This document shows, in pieces, positions 10,353-18,328 of a DNA stretch of 64,000 nt. The position numbers were made by a program, and so were the translations under genes. Positions within the stretch are counted from its first letter, which is position 1; the number at the start of each line of letters is the position of its first letter. The notes under the pieces are model-generated. The model saw nothing but the letters and a program-made list of their open reading frames with translations, did not search any database and was not told the DNA's origin. Origin of the DNA: JARFQH01 sp963825595. Lineage in GTDB: Bacteria; Desulfobacterota; Desulfobacteria; Desulfobacterales; SG8-13. The stretch lies in assembly GCA_963825595.1 (NCBI GenBank), contig CAWGUE010000014.1:62001-126000 (forward strand), written 5' to 3'.

Positions 10353-10433
10353 ACGGCCATCCGGCCGATTCCGTCACCTCCCGGAGTTATCTCCACATTC
10401 TGCAATTGTTTTCCCGCGACAGCCTTATATTAC

Positions 10434-11414
10434 TTATTCGGGAATCAGAATGCTCGATCCGGTTGTCGCGCGACTCTCCAGGTCTCGGTGCGCCCGTGCC
10501 GCTTCTGATAGGGGGTAGGTTTGCCGAATGTCTATTTTGACAACGCCTTTTTCAACCACGTCAAATAGATCGCGCGCATGGACAAGCAGATCATCCCTTT
10601 TGGCCGTATACGTCATCAGTGTTGGACGGGTAAGAAACAGCGATCCTTTGGCGGCCAAAAGTCCCAGATCCAACGGTGCGACCTGGCCGGAGGACTGACC
10701 GAAGGTCACCATCATCCCCATGGGTCGCAGGCAATCCAGAGATTTCATGAACGTCGCTTGGCCCACAGAATCATAGACCACATCGACGCCCCTGTTGCCG
10801 GTAATCTCCTTTACACGAGCCACAAAGTCTTCAGAATTATACAGGATGGGATAGTCACAACCATTTGACACGGCGATATCCGCCTTCTGTTGCGAACCGA
10901 CGGTTCCGATGACCTTGGCTCCGATGTACCTGGCCCACTGGCAAACAATCAATCCCACACCGCCGGCAGCGGCGTGAATCAAAATGGTGTCGCCGGCTTT
11001 GACGCTGTAACACCCCCGCAGCAGATAGCGCGCGGTCATGCCCTGCAACATCATGGCTGCTGCCTGACGGTTGGAAATGGCTGCCGGGAGCTTGACCAGA
11101 CGGTCGGCCGGCATACGACGAACTTGAGAATAGGCTCCTGGTGGCAATCCGGCGTATGCCACGCGATCACCTACAGCCAGTTCGGATACGCCCGCACCGA
11201 TCCCCTCGATCGTCCCGCTTCCCTCCATTCCCGGTATGGCCGGCAGTGTTGGTAGCGGATACAGGCCGGTACGATGGTAAACATCGATAAAGTTCAACCC
11301 AACCGCAGCGTGCCTCAGCAGCACCTCCCCGGGGCCCGGTTGGCCGGGATCGTAATCCACCCAGTGCAGGACTTCGGGTCCGCCGGTTTCATTCATGACG
11401 ATTGCTTTTGGCAT
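10434..11414 (-). CDS. Zinc-independent quinone oxidoreductase (QOR/MDR family)
   Basis: A 326-residue medium-chain dehydrogenase/reductase of the NADPH:quinone reductase branch. An N-terminal GroES-like substrate domain with EGSG is followed by a nucleotide-binding fold with AAAGGVGLIVCQWA. The alcohol dehydrogenase zinc ligands are absent, as is normal for this branch. The start at 11414 (MPKAIVMN) has AGGAGG five bases upstream, which favours it over an ATG seven codons earlier. It probably reduces quinones or enones with NADPH in the cytoplasm. It converges with the M23 gene and shows no operon partner. Confidence 0.88.
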   Translation of the reverse strand: MPKAIVMNETGGPEVLHWVDYDPGQPGPGEVLLRHAAVGLNFIDVYHRTGLYPLPTLPAIPGMEGSGTIEGIGAGVSELAVGDRVAYAGLPPGAYSQVRRMPADRLVKLPAAISNRQAAAMMLQGMTARYLLRGCYSVKAGDTILIHAAAGGVGLIVCQWARYIGAKVIGTVGSQQKADIAVSNGCDYPILYNSEDFVARVKEITGNRGVDVVYDSVGQATFMKSLDCLRPMGMMVTFGQSSGQVAPLDLGLLAAKGSLFLTRPTLMTYTAKRDDLLVHARDLFDVVEKGVVKIDIRQTYPLSEAARAHRDLESRATTGSSILIPE

Positions 11415-11620
11415 GCAAACCTCCTTTCTGTCCACAGGTTACAAAGTAGGTTAAAATTTATTATCCTTGCGATAGCCTCTGTAAGTAATGTCGCTGGAGT
11501 ATCTCAACACCCCCTGCGCATTCGACGTCCTAACGTAATGCCGGATAAAATAAAATCCACCGTGGCCGTCGACGGCTGCCAAGTTGATAAACGGGGTAGC
11601 CTTCCGTAATCCTTTATATT

Positions 11621-11649
11621 TTGACAAATGTTCGGCGTTCCACTATGAT
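11621..11649 (+). promoter_or_regulatory. Strong sigma-70 promoter for the Rep-like gene
   Basis: TTGACA (11621-11626) and TATGAT (11644-11649) are 17 bases apart, an almost ideal promoter. The predicted transcript start is near 11656, so the upstream TTG and ATG codons inside the promoter cannot be the start; the ATG at 11687 remains. Confidence 0.6.
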
Positions 11650-11686
11650 GGTGTCAATTCTTGAACCAGCAGCAGCGCGGACAAAG

Positions 11687-12649
11687 ATGAAAACCCCTCC
11701 AGACAATCCTCAGACGGTCGCACCCGCAACCAAAGGAAAACTGTCTTCAATTGAAAAACAGCTTATCGGTCGACGAATGATTCGTGAAGCCGCCCGATAT
11801 GTCGATCGACACATCAGTCGCCAGCCGCCTGTCCAGCGGTTTTTCAGTTTCATGCCCACAATGCTGACGCGGGTTTCACCCTTTCATTTTAAAAGCCGCA
11901 CGAAATCGAGGGACTGGCCTCTGGTCAGGCTCGATTCCGGAGATGTGAACGCCTGGGGTCGGATGCGCTTGGCCGGCGAACTCTTGGTCATATTTGACGA
12001 AACCGTCCTCTTCTGTCTATTGAGCCTGATGAGCCGCTACCAGAACGATGCATTCGAATCTACCCTGGCCGAACTGAGTGGAATCGCCGGCATGACCCCC
12101 ACCGCAGCCAATTTCACCGCAATCTGGAAGAGCATCCAGCGCCTGGCCGGAACCCGCATCGACCTGGAACTGACCAGCGGAAGTGGAAAAAAACGCCGTG
12201 CGCTCAAAGAGATGACCGGTTCTATTCTCAGTTACGGAGACCTCGATCGTGAGAGCGGCATCGTTCGGACGGTCATCAATCCCTATTTTATCGAAATGTA
12301 TGCCGAGAGTTTTGTGACCAACATCGACCTGCGGTTTCGAGCCGAATTGAAATACGATACGAGCAAGGCCTTTTACCGTTATTTCCAGGGACAATACGAA
12401 AAGAAAATCGCGATTGACCTGTTCCGTCTGGCACGATCGGTCAATATCGATACTCAGCAGTCACCCGAGCGCCTGCGAACCCAGGTCAAACGCGGCTTGC
12501 GGGAACTCAAAACCCGTGGGTACCTGGAAAACTTCGAAATTAACGCAGACAACAAGGTAACTGTTCTCAAATCACGGCATACTGCCTTGAAAATCGACGT
12601 TCCTATTTTCAAATCGCGTCAAATTGATCCCCCCGGGCAGGATCGATAA
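11687..12649 (+). CDS. Replication-initiator-like protein (TrfA/Rep-type), chromosomal orphan
   Basis: A 320-residue protein that resembles plasmid replication initiators of the TrfA type. The central part (about residues 75-260) runs RLDSGDVNAW, a helical LLVIFDETVLFCLL stretch, then a paired winged-helix pattern ending SPERLRTQVKRGLRELK, which looks like the DNA-recognition part of the second winged helix. The N-terminal 50 residues are basic. No parAB, toxin, iteron array or oriV-like repeats are visible nearby, and flgM follows on the same strand. Base use is like that of the neighbours. It could be a relic of an integrated plasmid or a domesticated DNA-binding protein. The family call rests on pattern recognition only. 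Confidence 0.55.
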   Translation: MKTPPDNPQTVAPATKGKLSSIEKQLIGRRMIREAARYVDRHISRQPPVQRFFSFMPTMLTRVSPFHFKSRTKSRDWPLVRLDSGDVNAWGRMRLAGELLVIFDETVLFCLLSLMSRYQNDAFESTLAELSGIAGMTPTAANFTAIWKSIQRLAGTRIDLELTSGSGKKRRALKEMTGSILSYGDLDRESGIVRTVINPYFIEMYAESFVTNIDLRFRAELKYDTSKAFYRYFQGQYEKKIAIDLFRLARSVNIDTQQSPERLRTQVKRGLRELKTRGYLENFEINADNKVTVLKSRHTALKIDVPIFKSRQIDPPGQDR

Positions 12650-12675
12650 AGGCGACTCATTTGTCATAAAAATCC

Positions 12676-12702
12676 TAAAGTCTGCCCGGATTCGGCCGAT
12701 AA
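12676..12702 (+). promoter_or_regulatory. Sigma-28 (FliA) promoter of flgM
   Basis: TAAAGTCT (12676-12683), 11 bases, then GCCGATAA (12695-12702). The flagellar sigma-28 consensus is TAAAGTTT-N11-GCCGATAA, so 15 of 16 positions match with exact spacing. It lies about 100 bases before flgM and points at it. Confidence 0.85.
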
Positions 12703-12805
12703 ACAGATCAGATAGTCACGTAATTGACATGACGACATGCTTAGGATATCATAAGCAGGGCCGAATAAAGGGGTCGCGCTTTGCCGTAATTAAAGGAGAT
12801 TCAGA

Positions 12806-13111
12806 ATGGAAATTTCCGATAAAAACCCGGTTCAAATAAATTCTTATGTTCATCAGGTCCAGCCAAACGCCGTCTCATCAAAAGCATCCCAAGGGAAAGA
12901 AGGGGCAAATCCAGGCGAAGACAGCGTCGAGCTGTCGCAGACTGCAAAAGATCTCAAATTGGCCCAAGCAGCACTTCGGGACCTTCCCGATATCCGCAGC
13001 GAGAAAGTTGCTGGCCTAAAACAGCAGATTGACGACGGTACCTATGAAATTAAACCCAGAAAGATTGCGGGGAAAATGATCGAAGAATCGCTGATCAACA
13101 AGTTGCCTTAA
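12806..13111 (+). CDS. flgM: Flagellar anti-sigma-28 factor FlgM
   Basis: A 101-residue protein with the FlgM layout: a polar, probably disordered N-terminal half, then SVELSQTAKDL and a C-terminal helical part with LKQQIDDGTYEIKPRKIAGKM, the segment that binds sigma-28 (FliA). FlgM holds sigma-28 inactive until it is exported through the finished hook-basal body. The start has AAGGAG seven bases upstream. No other flagellar gene is in the window, so the gene stands alone here but keeps its own class-III promoter. Its presence implies a flagellar regulon elsewhere in the genome. Confidence 0.92.
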   Translation: MEISDKNPVQINSYVHQVQPNAVSSKASQGKEGANPGEDSVELSQTAKDLKLAQAALRDLPDIRSEKVAGLKQQIDDGTYEIKPRKIAGKMIEESLINKLP

Positions 13112-13285
13112 CGAATGACTACCTTCACGACCGCGCTTGATTCTTCATATTTTTCTCAGAGCGCATCATTTACGCCACCCGCCACCACCAAAATCCTTCC
13201 CGGGGTTCTCGGCCTTCGCTTTTGAAACATCGATTATTCGCTGATATCATCGGCATCTGTCGCCGATTGACGCATTATTCGCCAT

Positions 13286-14296
13286 TCATTTTCTGATCGA
13301 GCCTGCAGACAACTGTTTCCGGTAACGCCGATACAGTCCGCGAAACTGATGATACGTCAAACCCATTATTGCGGCGGTTTTTTTCTGGTTATACTGGGCC
13401 TCTTGCAAAGCGTCTTTCAGTAAACTAATTTTGAACTCTTCAAGGGCTGTCTCAAAAGGCTTCTTCAAGGAATTTTGATTCACCGGCGCCTCGCTATCCG
13501 TTCCGATGGTTTGCGTTGATGCGATAGGGGTCGGCAATTCGAACGGATATCGAAATGGATCAAATACGACGGTTGTAATCGTCGATCCTTCCGAACGGTA
13601 AACGGCACGCTCAACAACGTTTTTCAATTCGCGGATATTCCCCGGCCAGGCATAGGTTTGAAGAGCTTCAGCAGCCTCGGCACTGAATTTTGGAAGGGTT
13701 TCCCTTCCCAATTCGAATGCCATGCGAGCGGCAAAATGTTGGGCCAAAAGCAGAATGTCTTCTCCACGCGCCCTCAGCGGTGGCAGAAATAACACTTCAA
13801 AGGAGAGGCGGTCGAGCAAGTCCTGCTTAAAGCGCTCAGTTCTGACGAGTTTATTCAGGTCGGCATTGGTGGCCGCAATAATCCGCACATCGACGTCGAT
13901 GCTTTCAGGACTCCCCACCCGTTCGAAAGTGCTGTATTCGACAACCCGTAGGATTTTCTCCTGTACCTCCAAGGGGATGATTCCGACTTCATCGAGAAAG
14001 AGCGTACCGTTGTTTGCGGCTTCAAACCTTCCACTCCGACGCTGGGCCGCCCCGGTGAAGGCGCCTTTTTCAAATCCGAAAAGTTCGGCCTCAATCAGAG
14101 TGGGTGAGAGTGCAGCGCAGTTGAGAGTAACGAAGGGTCCTTGCCAGCGCTTGGACAGGTAATGCAACCGTGTGGCCGCCAGTTCCTTACCGGTACCGCG
14201 CTCGCCGATAAGCAAAACCGAACGATTGATGGGTGCGACCCGCGATAGGCGCTCCTGAAATTCGAGGAATATCTCAGACTGGCCCAGTGCTTCCAT
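13286..14296 (-). CDS. pspF: PspF, sigma-54 enhancer-binding activator of the phage shock operon
   Basis: A 336-residue AAA+ activator with no N-terminal sensor domain, as expected for PspF. It has Walker A GERGTGKE (31-38), the sigma-54 contact loop GAFTGA (78-83), Walker B GTLFLDE (97-103), an arginine-finger region and a C-terminal Fis-type helix-turn-helix (KKTAAIMGLTYHQFRGLYRR). Similarity to E. coli PspF is visible throughout, for example LHYLSKRWQGPF and WPGNIRELKNVVERAVYR. PspA normally inhibits it by direct binding. It is divergent from pspA. The candidate PspF sites lie only about 42 bases upstream of its own start, which allows autorepression as in E. coli. Confidence 0.95.
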   Translation of the reverse strand: MEALGQSEIFLEFQERLSRVAPINRSVLLIGERGTGKELAATRLHYLSKRWQGPFVTLNCAALSPTLIEAELFGFEKGAFTGAAQRRSGRFEAANNGTLFLDEVGIIPLEVQEKILRVVEYSTFERVGSPESIDVDVRIIAATNADLNKLVRTERFKQDLLDRLSFEVLFLPPLRARGEDILLLAQHFAARMAFELGRETLPKFSAEAAEALQTYAWPGNIRELKNVVERAVYRSEGSTITTVVFDPFRYPFELPTPIASTQTIGTDSEAPVNQNSLKKPFETALEEFKISLLKDALQEAQYNQKKTAAIMGLTYHQFRGLYRRYRKQLSAGSIRK

Positions 14297-14337
14297 AGTT
14301 TGCCGCCGGCTGGAAATTCATATTGCAATAAGTCTAA

Positions 14338-14379
14338 TTAAACCATAATTTGGTTTAAAATTCTATAATATGGTTTAAT
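14338..14379. promoter_or_regulatory. Candidate PspF upstream activating sites
   Basis: A perfect inverted repeat TTAAACCA-N5-TGGTTTAA occupies 14338-14358, and another half site TATGGTTTAAT lies at about 14369-14378. They sit about 90 to 130 bases upstream of the predicted pspA transcript start, the usual place for enhancer sites of a sigma-54 activator. Binding by PspF is inferred from position. Confidence 0.6.
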
Positions 14380-14450
14380 ATGCCAATCATTTATGGTCAC
14401 TGTCAACGGTACTTTTTATAACGGACTGATAATTTTATCTTTAATTCTTT

Positions 14451-14466
14451 TGGCACAATAAATGCT
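14451..14466 (+). promoter_or_regulatory. Sigma-54 promoter of pspA
   Basis: TGGCACAATAAATGCT carries the -24 GG and -12 GC pairs separated by exactly 10 bases, close to the TGGCAC-N5-TTGC consensus. It lies 35 bases before the pspA start, next to pspF. Confidence 0.8.
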
Positions 14467-14500
14467 CATGATTATTTTATACGACTTAAGGAGGTAAAAC

Positions 14501-15175
14501 ATGGGCATATTTACAAGATTTCGGGATATCGTCAGTTCAAATATTAACACCATGCTTGATCGGGCCGAAGACCCTGAGAAACTTCTCAAACTCATGATCA
14601 GGGAAATGGAAGATACCCTGGTCGAACTCAAGTCCGCCTGCGCGGGCGTGATGGCTGACCAAAAAAAGACCGTGCGTCGTCTCGACGAACTGACCAGCCG
14701 TGCTAACGCATGGAATGAAAAAGCCGACCTGGCGGTTCGCAGAGGCCGCGACGATCTGGCGCGGGAAGCCTTACTTCAAAAACGAGTGTATGCAGGCAGA
14801 CAGAAGGACCTGCAGCGAAACCGAGAAGAGCTTGATCTTCTTGTCGATCAATACCGCGACGACATCCGTGAATTGGAGGTTCGATTAAAATCCGCCAGAG
14901 ACAAGCAGACCCTGCTGGTTCAGCGCCATGTTCATGCCCGCAGAAAAATGGACGCCCAACACGAAATCCGACGCGCCGACAGCACAGAGGTGATGGTCAA
15001 GTTCGAAGAGTTCGAAAAGCGAATCGATCGCATGGAATCGGAGGCGGACCTGGTAAATATCGAACGGCAAAATACGCTGGAGGAAGAGCTTGACAAGCTC
15101 ACGATAGATGAGGAAATTGAAGCTGAACTGCAGGCGCTCAAAAGATCATCGCACAGAGAAAGCAAACCGGTATAA
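14501..15175 (+). CDS. pspA: Phage shock protein A
   Basis: A 224-residue, almost fully helical coiled-coil protein of the PspA/IM30 family. It opens with an amphipathic segment (GIFTRFRDIVSSNINTMLDRAEDPEKL), given here as residues 2 to about 28, which binds stressed membranes. A central coiled coil and C-terminal helix follow. PspA polymers protect inner-membrane integrity and, when free, inhibit PspF. AAGGAGGT is a strong ribosome site. It is the first gene of pspABC behind a sigma-54 promoter, so induction by loss of membrane integrity is expected. Length matches the family (about 222 residues). Confidence 0.95.
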   Translation: MGIFTRFRDIVSSNINTMLDRAEDPEKLLKLMIREMEDTLVELKSACAGVMADQKKTVRRLDELTSRANAWNEKADLAVRRGRDDLAREALLQKRVYAGRQKDLQRNREELDLLVDQYRDDIRELEVRLKSARDKQTLLVQRHVHARRKMDAQHEIRRADSTEVMVKFEEFEKRIDRMESEADLVNIERQNTLEEELDKLTIDEEIEAELQALKRSSHRESKPV

Positions 15176-15270
15176 TATCAGTTAAATGGCTTAAGGCCGC
15201 TAGGTCGGCTACCACTATCGTGCCGGTTGAGCTTCCTCGTACAGTAAAATAGAGGGGAGGGCAACCACAT

Positions 15271-15540
15271 ATGGGGGGGGCGCTTATCACAGTTATCGTC
15301 TTCGGCGGCATCGTCCTGTCGCTGGCCATGATCGGTATCACGATCCTGCTGGGCATCCGCCTTATCAGTGGGGGCGTGTCCAGAAAACATCGCCAACAAG
15401 ATACCGAAGATACCAGAACCATTCAGATGATGTACCGTGAACTTTCACGAATCGAAGAACGTGTCGATGCACTTGAAACAATTTTGATCGATCGCAGCAA
15501 AGGAGCTGACCATGAAACGTTCGGAAAAAATATGGCCTAA
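15271..15540 (+). CDS. pspB: Phage shock protein B-like membrane protein
   Basis: An 89-residue protein with one N-terminal membrane helix (about residues 2-30), then a charged cytoplasmic helix with IQMMYRELSRIEERVDALE. This fits PspB, which with PspC senses membrane stress and recruits PspA away from PspF. It is slightly longer than the usual 75 residues. It starts 95 bases after pspA with GGGGAGGG upstream and overlaps pspC by 29 bases, so the two are probably translationally coupled. Confidence 0.85.
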   Translation: MGGALITVIVFGGIVLSLAMIGITILLGIRLISGGVSRKHRQQDTEDTRTIQMMYRELSRIEERVDALETILIDRSKGADHETFGKNMA

Positions 15541-15895
15541 CGGCCTCTATCGCTCCCGCAAGGGCGTTCTTTTGGGTGTCTGCCGCGGCCTATCGGATTA
15601 TTTTGATTTCTCTCCTTTTTGGATCCGAACCGTTGCCGTTGTGATGCTGGTTTTGACAGGATTCTGGCCGGTAACCGGTCTCTACTTATTTGCCGCACTC
15701 ATCATGAAACCCGAGCCGGTTATTCCTATCGCTGCCGATGATGAGCAGGAATTTTACGACAGCTACACCGGTAACCGATATAGAGCTGTTCAACGGCTCA
15801 GGAAACGTTTTGACAGACTGGAACGGAGGATCCAAAACATGGAGCATATCGTCACCGAACCCGAGTATGACTGGGACAACCGCATGAAAGGATGA
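15512..15895 (+). CDS. pspC: Phage shock protein C
   Basis: A 127-residue PspC-domain protein. YRSRKGVLLGVCRGLSDYF and the following hydrophobic stretch FWIRTVAVVMLVLTGFWPV form the typical membrane domain; a helical cytoplasmic tail (QRLRKRFDRLERRIQNME) follows. PspC acts with PspB as the inner-membrane sensor for the psp response. The start at 15512 has AAAGGAG upstream, inside the end of pspB. It is the last gene of the pspABC operon. Confidence 0.92.
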   Translation: MKRSEKIWPNGLYRSRKGVLLGVCRGLSDYFDFSPFWIRTVAVVMLVLTGFWPVTGLYLFAALIMKPEPVIPIAADDEQEFYDSYTGNRYRAVQRLRKRFDRLERRIQNMEHIVTEPEYDWDNRMKG

Positions 15896-16136
15896 CGCTG
15901 CATATAATTTGTTCAGGTGATCTCGTGTGACCATGCGCATCCCAAAGAGCGTATCTATAAGTCATCCCGCATGCCCTTTGAATATCTTCCACAGCCCAAC
16001 GAATCGCTTCTGATTTTCAGCCCGTATTTTCGCTGAGATACTCCCTCTTGCCAATACCATCCTGCCTGAACTATGATTGACCTTTCCGTGAACCGCAACG
16101 GAAAAATAGCCCCGCCTCAAACTGTTTTCGATACCA

Positions 16137-17033
16137 ATGGCCCAAGATGTCAGGGATAAAACATCATTAATTGCAGACGATGTCGTTCACTTGAACTTCA
16201 TTCGCCATCCCGGCAAGTATGTGTTCAGGCGACACTACCGGCAGGGTCTCCGTTCACACATCATGGAAGTGCTCGATCCGGTTGATGTCGTCCGGGAAAA
16301 AAACGGTGTCGTCTCGGACGGAATAAAATGGTTTCCGAGAGCCAAGCCGCTGAAGATGCTGCGTATTTTCAGAACACGTTTCGAATCTTATCCTAAAGCC
16401 CAGGAAGAACTCCGCCGGGTGACCATTGTCGCTTCTTATCTCGGGCCCTCCGGATACGCCCGTTCCAACGAATTTCTTGTCAGCTATCGACAGGAAGATC
16501 GATATGAAATTTTGCTCTGCGGATTACAGGAATATATCGAAGGATTGAATATTGAACCGTGGGGTTTCCTCAACGCTGAGCGACTGGCGGACAACCTGCT
16601 GCGTCCGCGTCTCGGTAGCCGTTCGACGTCGGTAATTGAAAAAGGGGCGTTGATCACCCGAATCCGCAGGAGCGCCGAGGCGTTTGTCCGCCATGTCAAG
16701 AATATGATTTTAAGGACCGGTCTAATTCCGGATTTGGCTGGAGATGGGAACCTGATTCTCACCGATGCTGGAGACATCAAGCTTGTCGATATCAACAACA
16801 TATCACCGGTTTCTTTTACGCCCGATATTTACTTGGACGACAGAGGATATCCGGTATGCGACAAGTCGGTGGAAGCCCTCTGCGAAATAGAAAAGAGTTT
16901 GGCCGGTCACCCTTCCGACCCAAGCGACCGGCTATACAAAACCTTCTTTGATCCGGGGCGGATGTTCTCCGTCAGTGCCATAGAGAAAGAATTTCACCTC
17001 TCCGTCAATCGTGAACCCCTCCCGGGCGAGTGA
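16137..17033 (+). CDS. Hypothetical protein with protein-kinase-like fold features
   Basis: A 298-residue soluble protein that I do not recognise. A C-terminal segment reads LIPDLAGDGNLIL, then GDIKLVDINN. This matches the spacing of a kinase-like catalytic loop (D, four to six residues, N) followed by a DFG-type metal Asp (VDI). The N-terminal half contains YVFRRHYRQG, where a basic residue could bind nucleotide, and FLVSYRQ, then QEYIEGLNIEPW resembling a hinge. This suggests an atypical kinase such as a YrbL/RIO-like or aminoglycoside-phosphotransferase-like protein, but the classic glycine loop is not obvious. It stands alone, 240 bases after pspC. Function unknown. Confidence 0.7.
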   Translation: MAQDVRDKTSLIADDVVHLNFIRHPGKYVFRRHYRQGLRSHIMEVLDPVDVVREKNGVVSDGIKWFPRAKPLKMLRIFRTRFESYPKAQEELRRVTIVASYLGPSGYARSNEFLVSYRQEDRYEILLCGLQEYIEGLNIEPWGFLNAERLADNLLRPRLGSRSTSVIEKGALITRIRRSAEAFVRHVKNMILRTGLIPDLAGDGNLILTDAGDIKLVDINNISPVSFTPDIYLDDRGYPVCDKSVEALCEIEKSLAGHPSDPSDRLYKTFFDPGRMFSVSAIEKEFHLSVNREPLPGE

Positions 17034-17205
17034 ACCTCCTCGGGATTTCGATTTGACATCGGGACGGGCTGTATTAACAGTATGAAACCAAACATTGCGG
17101 CGCAGGCCCTTCTAATATCTCCGTCTTGACCGTTACGGGGAATTCCGAATGCGGGCCTCACCGATATTTAAACGCTAACTTACTTGCGGACCGAGGAGAT
17201 GGCCG

Positions 17206-17400
17206 ATGATAAAAGTCAAAACCTTTACCAGTCCACTCAAGGTGTTTCACGTCAAGGAAGAACTGGAACAACTCGATCATACCGTCAATCAATTCATCGA
17301 ACAAAACAGTATCACGACGGTATTCTCAGTCAGCGATACGACCACCACGGATGATACCGGCGCCTGTATCGGTATCATCCGCGTCCTGACCTATGCATAG
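17206..17400 (+). CDS. Small conserved-looking hypothetical protein
   Basis: A 64-residue protein with GAGGAG ten bases before the ATG. It starts MIKVKTFTSPLKVFHV and contains a helix (EELEQLDHTVNQFIEQN), a Thr/Asp-rich turn (SDTTTTDDTG) and a terminal beta strand (CIGIIRVLTYA). The alternating strand-helix-strand pattern suggests a small alpha/beta fold. No function can be assigned. It is followed directly by dispersed repeat family A. Confidence 0.65.
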   Translation: MIKVKTFTSPLKVFHVKEELEQLDHTVNQFIEQNSITTVFSVSDTTTTDDTGACIGIIRVLTYA

Positions 17401-17552
17401 AGGGGGGGACTATCCTGAATGCAAACCGAGCGCGCGTTATTGGACATTCCACGAGAGCGCGACGGCGATTCCATCTCATTGGCATGCTGAATTTAGCCAG
17501 CGGCGACAAGATATTCGGTTTCGTCTTGGAACCAAATTGAGCGATTTTCAAG

Positions 17553-17780
17553 GCTTGCTCGCCTTTGGCGACGTTGCCGCAGGTCCTGTCGTTCCATTCC
17601 GCCGCCGGCGGGATCTACATTTCGGGTCCCGCTTACGGGAAGATGCGGTGACCCGCCTGAGGCGGATAAAAATTGGAAATTTCGCAGCAGCTGTATATTT
17701 TCGAAAGTCAAATTGGCAGAATTCATTATGATTATTTTTAATTTTGTCATTTCGAAAATATGAAACACTCAACTTGGGTT
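17553..17780. repeat. Dispersed repeat family A, copy 1
   Basis: This non-coding stretch matches 57469-57735 in the same orientation. Shared blocks include GGCGACGTTGCCGCAG (one base different), GATGCGGTGACCCGCCTGAG, GGCGGATAAAAATTGGAAAT, CGAAAGTCAAATTGGCAGA and CTCAACTTGGGTT. The 3' part holds an inverted repeat, TATTTTCGAAA (17696-17706) with TTTCGAAAATA (17750-17760). The 440-base gap around it (17401-17843) holds no convincing gene. Confidence 0.85.
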
Positions 17781-17843
17781 GGCGTCATACACCTATTGAC
17801 CCTGTCTTCCCCGAGGACATCTCCGCGATGCGAAACAGTGGTG

Positions 17844-18014
17844 TTAAGCACTGCAAAACTCGTTGAAAAACTCGAGTGCCGCTTCGATGGAGTCAAAGAG
17901 CAGCCAGTCCTGCCAGACCGTTTCATCGGCCTTCCTGCGGGTCCACTGAATGGTTGTTCCGCCGAAATACTCATAGACATCGTCGTGCGTGGGATACGTT
18001 GTAAGCCGTGTCAT
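17844..18014 (-). CDS. Small hypothetical protein (56 aa)
   Basis: The start at 18014 (MTRLTTYPTHDDVYEYF) follows AAGGAGAAG at good spacing. The product is acidic and aromatic-rich, with a C-terminal helix SIEAALEFFNEFCSA. It lies just downstream of the mini zinc-ribbon gene and the S24 repressor on the same strand. No family was recognised. Confidence 0.55.
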   Translation of the reverse strand: MTRLTTYPTHDDVYEYFGGTTIQWTRRKADETVWQDWLLFDSIEAALEFFNEFCSA

Positions 18015-18090
18015 CGCTACTTCTCCTTTCCGATAAGGCAGGCCCATGAATTTGGTGACGGCCGATATATCAGACCGCCGGGACGACAGA

Positions 18091-18255
18091 TCAGCGAAGC
18101 TGGTCTATGTGAAGGTGGCATCCGCATTTTGGACAATGGGTGAGAACGCTACCGACAGGATAGACTGTCGACCAAAAAATAGTGCGGCATTTTGTTTCCG
18201 ACAGCAAATATTGGACCCACACTGAAAATCCGCAAGAGCAAAATCTCCGTTGCAT
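18091..18255 (-). CDS. Mini zinc-ribbon protein (54 aa)
   Basis: A short open frame starting MQRRFCSCGFSVW with AGGAGG six bases upstream. It carries a CxC pair near the N-terminus and CPKCGC near the C-terminus, about 35 residues apart, the layout of a one-zinc ribbon. It follows the S24 repressor by 73 bases on the same strand and may be co-transcribed. Small zinc-ribbon proteins of this kind (for example Com) are common in prophage regions, but that link is an inference. Confidence 0.6.
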   Translation of the reverse strand: MQRRFCSCGFSVWVQYLLSETKCRTIFWSTVYPVGSVLTHCPKCGCHLHIDQLR

Positions 18256-18328
18256 TTGCATCCTCCTTTGTTAATATAAATATCCGATTGTTTATCTACA
18301 TAAACACTTGGCCCAAAAAAAATCGGCC

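Noticed and set aside
17053..17081. TTGACA followed by an AT-containing stretch after the kinase-like gene
   Set aside because: No acceptable -10 at 16-18 bases spacing.
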